From Streptomyces sp. NBC_01476 (GTDB lineage Bacteria > Actinomycetota > Actinomycetes > Streptomycetales > Streptomycetaceae), in NCBI RefSeq assembly GCF_036227265.1, contig NZ_CP109446.1, positions 5,090,001 to 5,154,000 on the forward strand: a stretch of 64,000 nucleotides of DNA, in the 5' to 3' direction. Shown piece by piece: positions 58,160 through 64,000 of the stretch. Below the pieces are notes generated by a model that was not told where the DNA came from, made no database searches, and worked only from the letters and a program-made list of their open reading frames with translations. How positions within the stretch are numbered: the stretch's first letter is position 1; each line of letters starts with the position of its first letter. Position numbers and translations under genes: made by a program.

Positions 58160-59640
58160 CGAAGAGGTGCGGATTCTGGCCCCGGCCGCAGTCCCTGCGC
58201 GGCCGGTTCACCATCGCCAACGTGCTGTTCCTCGCGGTGGGACTGCTGCTGGCGGCGGTGGCCAGCATCACCGCCACCTCCATGGTGCTGGTCGGGCAGA
58301 TGGACGGGTCACTGAAGTCGTCCCGGGCGACGCTCGCGTCGACCTCGCTCACCGAGGGGAGTCTGCGGCAGCTCTGCCAGCTCGCCGGGCTGTTGCAGCG
58401 CGGCAAGGGCGCGTCGGCGGTCGCGGTGGCGTTCCAGCAGGACCTGCTCATCGTGCTGGACCGGCACGGGAAGGCCGCCACGGTCTGCCAGGACGGCAGC
58501 ACCCCGGTCAGCGCCGAGCAGCAGCAGATGGCCGCCGCGCTGCCGGACCCGGCGCGGCTGGCCCGCAGCGGGGACCCGGCCACCGTGAAGTCCGGCACGA
58601 CGGAGTACCGGGTGGTGGCCACCCGGCTGCCGGACGGCACCATCGTGGTCAGGGGCATGCGGCTGAACGGGGTCAAGCACGCGATCGGCAAGCTGCTGAT
58701 CGTGGAGGCGACGGTCGGCGTGGTGCTGCTGGCGCTGCTGGCCACCGGGTCGCTCACCGCCGCCCGGCGCAGGCTGAGCCCGCTGGAGGACATGGTGGCG
58801 ACCGCCTCGGCGATCTCGGAGGGCGATCTGTCCCGCCGGATCGGCACCGCCCGGCACGGCTCCAGCGAGGTCGAGCAGCTGAGCACCGCGCTCAACTCCA
58901 TGCTCCAGCAGATCGAGGCGGCGCTGACCGCGAGCGAACGCGCCGGGACGCAGCTGCGGCAGTTCCTCGCCGACGCCTCGCACGAACTGCGCACCCCGCT
59001 GGCGTCGGTGCGCGGCTATCTCCAGCTGTACGAGAAGGGCATGCTGGACGCGGAGGAGAAGGACCGGGCACTGCGGCGGGTCTCCGCGGAGACGCTGCGG
59101 ATGAGCATCCTGGTGGACGAACTCCTCGCGCTGGCACGGCTGGAGGACCGGCCCGGGCTCACCTTCCGCCCGGTGGACCTGAGGTGCGTCGTGCAGGACG
59201 CGGTGGCCGACCTCGCCGCCCAGCAGCCGCAGCGGCCGGTCGTGCTCGACCTGCCCGACGACCTGCCCGAGGCGCTCGGTGACGAGGCGGGGCTGCGGCA
59301 GGTGGTGGGCAATCTGCTGGCGAACGTACGGGTGCACACCCCGGCGGACTCCCGGGTGACCGTGGCCGTCGAGAACCACGGCGGGGCCGAACTCCGGCTG
59401 CGGGTCAGCGATTCCGGGCCCGGGCTCAGCGAGCAGGACGCGGCCCGCGCCTTCGACCGCTTTTTCCGGGCCGACCCCGAGCGGGCCCGGGAGACCGGCG
59501 GCGCGGGCCTGGGCATGTCCATCGTCCAAGCGCTGGTACACGCCCACCACGGCACGGTCGCCCTGCACACGGCGCCGGGGGCGGGACTGACGGTACGGGT
59601 TACCCTGCCCGCTGCCAAATCCCCGCTGTCAGTGGCTTAG
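58156..59640 (+). CDS. sensor histidine kinase
   Basis: This 494-residue kinase starts at the GTG overlapping the regulator stop. It has two membrane helices (about 18-42, TIANVLFLAVGLLLAAVASI, and about 180-202) flanking a ~135-residue extracytoplasmic sensor region. A HAMP domain follows, then the H-box FLADASHELRTPLASV with His276. The ATPase domain has N-box VVGNLLANVRVHT, D-box DSGPGLS and GGAGLGMSIV. In the N box the usual NA is NV, a mild deviation. It phosphorylates the adjacent OmpR-type regulator. The signal is unknown. It is convergent to sdhB. Confidence 0.93.
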   Translation: MTKRCGFWPRPQSLRGRFTIANVLFLAVGLLLAAVASITATSMVLVGQMDGSLKSSRATLASTSLTEGSLRQLCQLAGLLQRGKGASAVAVAFQQDLLIVLDRHGKAATVCQDGSTPVSAEQQQMAAALPDPARLARSGDPATVKSGTTEYRVVATRLPDGTIVVRGMRLNGVKHAIGKLLIVEATVGVVLLALLATGSLTAARRRLSPLEDMVATASAISEGDLSRRIGTARHGSSEVEQLSTALNSMLQQIEAALTASERAGTQLRQFLADASHELRTPLASVRGYLQLYEKGMLDAEEKDRALRRVSAETLRMSILVDELLALARLEDRPGLTFRPVDLRCVVQDAVADLAAQQPQRPVVLDLPDDLPEALGDEAGLRQVVGNLLANVRVHTPADSRVTVAVENHGGAELRLRVSDSGPGLSEQDAARAFDRFFRADPERARETGGAGLGMSIVQALVHAHHGTVALHTAPGAGLTVRVTLPAAKSPLSVA

Positions 59641-59684
59641 ACCTGCTTCGTACGGCCTCCGGGGAAGCCGAGCCGGCACGCGGC

Positions 59685-59718
59685 CGGGCCCCGCTCCCTC
59701 GGGGGGAGGCGGGGCCCG
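59685..59718. terminator. hairpin between the kinase gene and sdhB
   Basis: A stem of about 14 bp with one bulge (CGGGCCCCGC / GCGGGGCCCG plus TCCC/GGGA) in a convergent gap. No T-run is present. Confidence 0.5.
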
Positions 59719-59733
59719 GGGGAGCGGGAGGGG

Positions 59734-60510
59734 TCAGAAGCGGCGGGTGATCAGGGCGCGCTTGACTTCCTGGATCGCCTTGGTGACTTCGATGCCGCGG
59801 GGGCACGCGTCGGTGCAGTTGAAGGTGGTGCGGCAGCGCCAGACACCGTCCTTGTCGTTCAGGATCTCCAGCCGCTGCTCACCGCCCTCGTCGCGGGAGT
59901 CGAAGATGAAGCGGTGGGCGTTGACGATCGCGGCCGGGCCGAAGTACTGACCGTCGTTCCAGAAGACCGGGCAGGACGACGTGCACGCCGCGCAGAGGAT
60001 GCACTTCGTGGTGTCGTCGAAGCGCTCGCGGTCCTCCGCGGACTGCAGGCGCTCCCGGGTCGGCTCGTTGCCCTTGGTGATCAGGAAGGGCATCACATCG
60101 CGGTACGCCTGGAAGAACGGGTCCATGTCGACCACGAGGTCCTTCAGCACGGTGAGCCCCTTGATGGGCTCGATCGTGATCGGCTTCTCCGGGTTGATGT
60201 CCTTGATCAGCGTCTTGCAGGCCAGCCGGTTCTTGCCGTTGATCCGCATCGCGTCCGACCCGCAGACGCCGTGCGCGCACGAGCGGCGGAAGGTCAGCGT
60301 GCCGTCGATCTCCCACTTGACCTTGTGGAGGGCGTCGAGCACCCGCTCCTTCGGGTCGATCGGGAACTGGTAGTCGACCCACTCCACCTGGTCGGAGACC
60401 TCCGGGTTGAACCGGCGGACCCGCAGGGTGACGGTGATCAGGTGCGACTCCGAGGTCTCCGCGGCGTCCAGCGCGCTTGAGTTCGGGTGGTCGAGCGTCG
60501 GGGTGCTCAT
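59734..60510 (-). CDS. sdhB: succinate dehydrogenase iron-sulfur subunit
   Basis: This 258-residue subunit has the [2Fe-2S] ligands in RRSCAHGVCGSDAM (Cys78, Cys83) with a later Cys near LACKTLI. The C-terminal cluster motifs CILCAACTSSCP and CRTTFNCTDACP are also present. A ~25-residue Ser/Thr/Asp leader precedes the domain. It links the flavoprotein to the membrane quinone. The ATG overlaps the sdhA stop by one base, and it is the last gene of sdhCDAB. Confidence 0.97.
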   Translation of the reverse strand: MSTPTLDHPNSSALDAAETSESHLITVTLRVRRFNPEVSDQVEWVDYQFPIDPKERVLDALHKVKWEIDGTLTFRRSCAHGVCGSDAMRINGKNRLACKTLIKDINPEKPITIEPIKGLTVLKDLVVDMDPFFQAYRDVMPFLITKGNEPTRERLQSAEDRERFDDTTKCILCAACTSSCPVFWNDGQYFGPAAIVNAHRFIFDSRDEGGEQRLEILNDKDGVWRCRTTFNCTDACPRGIEVTKAIQEVKRALITRRF

Positions 60511-62264
60511 CAGTACTTACGCTCCATCGGCTGGTAGCGGGTCTGCACGACCGGCTTGTAGTCGAGACGGATCGACTCGGCGCCGCTCGCGTCCACCTCG
60601 CGGTAGGCCATCGTGTGCCGCATGAAGTTCACGTCGTCGCGGTTGGGGAAGTCCTCGCGGTAGTGGCCGCCGCGGGACTCCTTGCGGGCCAGCGCGGAGA
60701 CCGCCATCACCTCGGCGAGGTCGAGCAGGTTGCCCAGCTCGATCGCCTCCAGCAGGTCGGTGTTGAAGCGCCTGCCCTTGTCCTGGATCGACACCCGCAG
60801 GTAGCGGTCGCGCAGCTCGCCGATCTTCTCCACCGCGGTCTTGATGGTCTGCTCGGTGCGGAACACCATCACATTGGCGTCCATGCACTCCTGCAGCTCA
60901 CGGCGGATGTCGTGCACCCGCTCGTTGCCGGTGGAGTTCCGCAGCCGCTCGACCTGGGCCACCACGAGCGCGGCCGGGTCCTCCGGCAGCGGCACGTAGT
61001 CGTTGGCGTGCGCGTACTCCGCGGCGGCGATGCCGGAGCGGCGGCCGAAGACATTGATGTCCAGCAGCGAGTTGGTGCCGAGCCGGTTCGCGCCGTGCAC
61101 CGACACGCAGGCGACCTCGCCGGCCGCGTACAGGCCGGGCACCACCGTGGTGTTGTCGGCGAGCACCTCGCCCTGGACGTTGGTCGGGATGCCGCCCATC
61201 GCGTAGTGCGCGGTCGGCTGGATCGGGATCGGGTCGGTGTACGGCTCGATGCCGAGGTACGTCCGGGCGAACTCGGTGATGTCCGGCAGCTTGGCGTCCA
61301 GCTGCTCCGGCGGCAGGTGGGTGAGGTCCAGGTAGACGTGGTCGCCGTCGGGGCCGCAGCCGCGGCCCTCCCGGATCTCGGTGTAGATCGCCCGGGACAC
61401 CACGTCACGCGAGGCGAGGTCCTTCATGACCGGCGCGTACTTCTCCATGAAGCGCTCGCCGTCCTTGTTGCGCAGGATGCCGCCCTCACCGCGCGCACCC
61501 TCGGTGAGCAGGATGCCCATCCGCCAGATGCCCGTCGGGTGGAACTGGAAGAACTCCATGTCCTCCAGCGGCAGTCCGCGCCGGTAGACCGCGGCCTGGC
61601 CGTCACCGGTCAGGGTGTGCGCGTTCGAGGTCACCTTGAAGAACTTGCCGGTGCCGCCGGACGCGTAGATCACCGCCTTCGCCTGGAAGACGTGGATCTC
61701 GCCGGTGGCCAGTTCGTACGCCACCACACCGGCCGACCGCTGCACGCCGTCGACCTCGGTGAGCAACTGGTCGAGGACGTAGAACTCGTTGAAGAACTCG
61801 ACGCCCTCCTTGACGCAGTTCTGGTAGAGCGTCTGGAGGATCATGTGGCCGGTGCGGTCCGCGGCGTAGCAGGCCCGGCGGACCGCGGCCTCGCCGTGGT
61901 TGCGGGTGTGGCCGCCGAAGCGCCGCTGGTCGATCCGGCCCTCGGGCGTCCGGTTGAACGGCAGGCCCATCTTCTCCAGGTCGAGGACCGCGTCGATGGC
62001 CTCCTTCGCCAGGATCTCGGCGGCGTCCTGGTCGACCAGGTAGTCACCGCCCTTGATCGTGTCGAAGGTGTGCCACTCCCAGTTGTCCTCCTCGACGTTC
62101 GCGAGGGCGGCGGCCATGCCGCCCTGGGCGGCGCCGGTGTGGGAGCGGGTCGGGTAGAGCTTGGTCAGGACGGCGGTCCGGCTGCGCTTGGTGGACTCGA
62201 TGGCCGCGCGCATACCGGCGCCGCCCGCGCCGACGATGACGGTGTCGTACTTGTGGATCTGCAT
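60510..62264 (-). CDS. sdhA: succinate dehydrogenase flavoprotein subunit
   Basis: This 584-residue FAD-binding subunit has the Rossmann VIVGAGGAGMRAA (about 9-21) and SHTGAAQGGM with His42, the expected covalent FAD site. Further signatures are GGHTRNHGEAAVRRAC, HPTGIW, TAHYAMGGIPT with the active-site His/Arg region, and GANRLGTNSLLDI. It oxidises succinate to fumarate. It lies in the order sdhC-D-A-B. It has the complete length. Confidence 0.98.
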   Translation of the reverse strand: MQIHKYDTVIVGAGGAGMRAAIESTKRSRTAVLTKLYPTRSHTGAAQGGMAAALANVEEDNWEWHTFDTIKGGDYLVDQDAAEILAKEAIDAVLDLEKMGLPFNRTPEGRIDQRRFGGHTRNHGEAAVRRACYAADRTGHMILQTLYQNCVKEGVEFFNEFYVLDQLLTEVDGVQRSAGVVAYELATGEIHVFQAKAVIYASGGTGKFFKVTSNAHTLTGDGQAAVYRRGLPLEDMEFFQFHPTGIWRMGILLTEGARGEGGILRNKDGERFMEKYAPVMKDLASRDVVSRAIYTEIREGRGCGPDGDHVYLDLTHLPPEQLDAKLPDITEFARTYLGIEPYTDPIPIQPTAHYAMGGIPTNVQGEVLADNTTVVPGLYAAGEVACVSVHGANRLGTNSLLDINVFGRRSGIAAAEYAHANDYVPLPEDPAALVVAQVERLRNSTGNERVHDIRRELQECMDANVMVFRTEQTIKTAVEKIGELRDRYLRVSIQDKGRRFNTDLLEAIELGNLLDLAEVMAVSALARKESRGGHYREDFPNRDDVNFMRHTMAYREVDASGAESIRLDYKPVVQTRYQPMERKY

Positions 62265-62297
62265 GGGGTCGCTTCCCTGTTCCAGCCCTGGCTGCGC

Positions 62298-62780
62298 TTA
62301 GCGGATGTTCGGGTCGAAGGTGAAGATCACCAGCGAGCCGAGCACGATGGTGAAGGTCACCGCTGTGAACAGCAGCGTCTTGAGCCAGATGCGGGTGTTG
62401 GCCTGCTCGGCGTAGTCGTTGATCACGGTCCGCAGGCCGTTGCCGCCGTGCAGCATGGCCAGCCAGAGCATGGCCAGGTCCCAGTACTGCCAGAACGGCG
62501 AGGCCCAGCGGCCGGCGACGAACGCGAAGCCGACCTTGGTGACGCCGCCGTCGAGCACCAGCTGGATCAGCAGGTGGCCGAGGACCAGCACGACGAGCAC
62601 CACACCGGACAGCCGCATGAAGAGCCAGCCGTACAGCTCGAAGTTGGTGCGGGTGCTGCGCGGGGTGCGCCTGGTCCTGGCCCGCGGCGGCTCGATCACC
62701 GGCGCCGGGTTGTCGGGGCTGTACGAGACGCTGGAGGCGGTCAGCTCCACGTCGTCCGTGGGGGTGACTTCAGTGGCCAT
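62298..62780 (-). CDS. sdhD: succinate dehydrogenase membrane subunit SdhD
   Basis: This 160-residue protein has a ~45-residue hydrophilic leader, then three membrane helices (FMRLSGVVLVVLVLGHLLIQ, WDLAMLWLAMLHGGNGL, and TLLFTAVTFTIVLGSLVIF). The conserved LHGGNGLRTVINDY (about 110-123) is typical of actinobacterial SdhD and part of the quinone/heme region. It is followed by sdhA after 33 bp. Confidence 0.94.
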   Translation of the reverse strand: MATEVTPTDDVELTASSVSYSPDNPAPVIEPPRARTRRTPRSTRTNFELYGWLFMRLSGVVLVVLVLGHLLIQLVLDGGVTKVGFAFVAGRWASPFWQYWDLAMLWLAMLHGGNGLRTVINDYAEQANTRIWLKTLLFTAVTFTIVLGSLVIFTFDPNIR

Positions 62781-62787
62781 GTGTCGT

Positions 62788-63168
62788 TCAGCTCCCGAAC
62801 AGAACTCGAGCGGCGTGGCCGAGGACCGGGTAGATCGCGCCGATCATCAGCAGGATCCACAGGCCCATCACGGTCCAGAACATCTGCTTCTGGTAGCGCG
62901 GGCCCTGTGTCCAGTAGTCGACCGCGATGATGCGCAGGCCGTTCAGCGCGTGGAAGAGGATCGCGGCGACGAGGCCGTACTCCAGCAGGCTGACAACGGG
63001 GGTCTTGTAGGTCGCGACGACCTTGTCGTAATCCTCGGGGGAGACCCGCACGAGGGCGGTGTCGAGGACATGCACGAACAGGAAGAAGAAGATGAGGACG
63101 CCGGTGACTCGATGAGCCACCCAGGACCACATGCCTTCCCGGCCGCGGTAGAGCGTTCCAGCCGGCAC
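62788..63168 (-). CDS. sdhC: succinate dehydrogenase cytochrome b556 subunit
   Basis: This 126-residue protein comes from the GTG at 63168, eight bases after GGAGGG; longer frames upstream have no site. It has three membrane helices (HRVTGVLIFFFLFVHVLDTA, LLEYGLVAAILFHALNGLR, and a last with MGLWILLMIGAIYPVLG). The RGREGMWSWVAHRVTG start and the His in LFVHV, a likely heme ligand, match the family. First gene of sdhCDAB; sdhD follows after 7 bp. Confidence 0.94.
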   Translation of the reverse strand: MPAGTLYRGREGMWSWVAHRVTGVLIFFFLFVHVLDTALVRVSPEDYDKVVATYKTPVVSLLEYGLVAAILFHALNGLRIIAVDYWTQGPRYQKQMFWTVMGLWILLMIGAIYPVLGHAARVLFGS

Positions 63169-63217
63169 GGAAAAAACCCTCCGGGAGCGGTGCGGGGGCT
63201 GCCGGCTTCGGTGTCGG

Positions 63218-63841
63218 TCACGCCCGGCCGGGTACGGTCCACCGGCCCCGGCCATCGTAGCGACGCGCTGTCGGCTCCGTCCCGCGGGGTGGTCCAGGTG
63301 TGAGCGATCCCGCACGGTCGGGTGAACCCGCGGCCCGGGGCGGCGCCGTCCGCGGGTCGCGCGGCGGGCCCAGCGCGAGCTGTATCAGCCGGGCACGGCA
63401 GATCCGGCGCAACTGCTCCGCGGTGGCCACCGACTCCTCGTCCTCGTCGTGCGCGAGGCGCTCGCGGAGCATCGCCAGTGTGAGGTCCAGCGCCTCGCCG
63501 GGTCCGACCGCGGAGAGGTCGATCACAAAGGAGTGGCCGAACTTCGCCTCATACGCGGCGTGCGCGGCCCGCAGTGCGGTGTGCGCGGCGAGATTGCCCC
63601 GGTCGGGGAGCGCGGTGGTGGTCTCCATGGCCAGTGCCTCGGCGAGATCGCCCGAGGTCAGGTCGTACGCGGCTTCGTCGGCCGCGGCCAGCAGCGACTC
63701 CAGCGTGGGGTACGGCCGGTGGGCGGCCACGCGGCGGGCCCAGCGGTGGGAACCGCAGCAGTCGCGCAGGGCCGCTTCGGCGACCACGGAGGGGGCGTGG
63801 TTGAGCAGGGCCAGCCCCTCGGGGGGCGTGTCGCTGGACAG
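63218..63841 (-). CDS. OHCU-decarboxylase-like protein, probable CTG start
   Basis: This protein has about 207 residues if it starts at the CTG at 63841; the first in-frame ATG/GTG/TTG is the GTG at 63787. AGGAG lies seven bases before the CTG, and the coding bias and the family N-terminus (SSDTPPEGLALLNHAP) extend to it. The body (EAALRDCCGSHRWARRVAAH, AADEAAYDL and RAAHAAYEAKFGHSFVID) is like 2-oxo-4-hydroxy-4-carboxy-5-ureidoimidazoline decarboxylase. However, the catalytic HPRIG motif is absent, so the uric-acid pathway function is doubtful. The C-terminus is Pro/Arg-rich. It precedes sdhC by 49 bp. Confidence 0.75.
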   Translation of the reverse strand: MSSDTPPEGLALLNHAPSVVAEAALRDCCGSHRWARRVAAHRPYPTLESLLAAADEAAYDLTSGDLAEALAMETTTALPDRGNLAAHTALRAAHAAYEAKFGHSFVIDLSAVGPGEALDLTLAMLRERLAHDEDEESVATAEQLRRICRARLIQLALGPPRDPRTAPPRAAGSPDRAGSLTPGPPRGTEPTARRYDGRGRWTVPGRA

Positions 63842-64000
63842 CGGCGGGCTCCTGAGTGGGGGACCGTGCGGGGACGCGCACGGTGGACAAGTGGAGGCAG
63901 CGGGAAAAGGCAGCGAGGTTGTAAGGGGTGGAGAGGGTGTGACGGCGGTGCGGGGGTGAAGCGGGGGTGAACAAGTGCCCGGCGCGTGGGGCCACTACGG
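63842..64000. other. right-end non-coding region upstream of the OHCU-like gene
   Basis: On the minus strand TTGTTC near 63975 and TACAAC near 63923 are possible promoter elements, but the spacing is poor. No gene is supported up to the window edge. Confidence 0.35.

Overview
The window is very GC-rich coding DNA with strong third-position G/C bias, frequent GTG starts and GGAGG-type ribosome binding sites. The gene families are typical of Streptomyces or a close relative such as Kitasatospora. From memory, the gene order follows the conserved chromosomal core that in S. coelicolor runs from the NlpC/P60 and pcrA genes through sucCD, purNH, folD, mdh, trpS and sdh. There are no rRNA or tRNA genes and no CRISPR array.

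Layout. 1-10.8 kb: end of a transglutaminase-like gene, a 60-residue orphan peptide, three NlpC/P60 cell-wall hydrolase paralogs (the middle one behind a ydaO-type c-di-AMP riboswitch), the PcrA helicase, an M23 peptidase and a lipase. 11.1-20.2 kb: the B12-binding subunit of an acyl-CoA mutase, then a five-gene island (DUF5691, SWIM zinc finger, and divergently a MoxR AAA+ ATPase, a DUF5682 protein and a VWA protein). It resembles the uncharacterised E. coli yehLMPQ genes and is the best candidate for an undescribed system. 20.4-34.8 kb: core metabolism (sucCD, purNH, folD, mdh) with a sigma-like membrane protein, DUF6350, a ferritin-like protein, RDD, DUF3017 and HTH proteins between.

34.9-43.3 kb is the most accessory part. 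An intact IS630-family element sits in a small gene of a WhiJ-type regulatory locus (DUF6879, two tandem DUF397 proteins, an XRE/DUF5753 regulator, and an ATP-binding protein with a TTA codon). It is followed by a MocR regulator divergent from an AhpD-like protein, a DMT-type membrane protein and ornithine aminotransferase. 43.5-53.1 kb: trpS, a 2H phosphoesterase, then a decaprenyl-phosphoryl-arabinose type module (dprE2, dprE1, PAP2 phosphatase, UbiA-type phosphoribosyltransferase, GtrA), a YihY protein, a D,D-carboxypeptidase and two small proteins. 53.4-59.6 kb: a TetR regulator with a clear operator/promoter, an MMPL transporter with an unusual C-terminal tail, and an OmpR-type two-component pair. 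59.7-63.8 kb: sdhCDAB preceded by an OHCU-decarboxylase-like gene that appears to start with CTG.

Functionally, sucCD, sdhCDAB and mdh are three steps of the TCA cycle lying in one window. The NlpC/P60, M23, D,D-carboxypeptidase and transglutaminase-like genes point to cell-wall remodelling, one of them probably under c-di-AMP control. A dispersed GC-rich intergenic repeat with a short hairpin core lies at the 3' ends of genes at three places.
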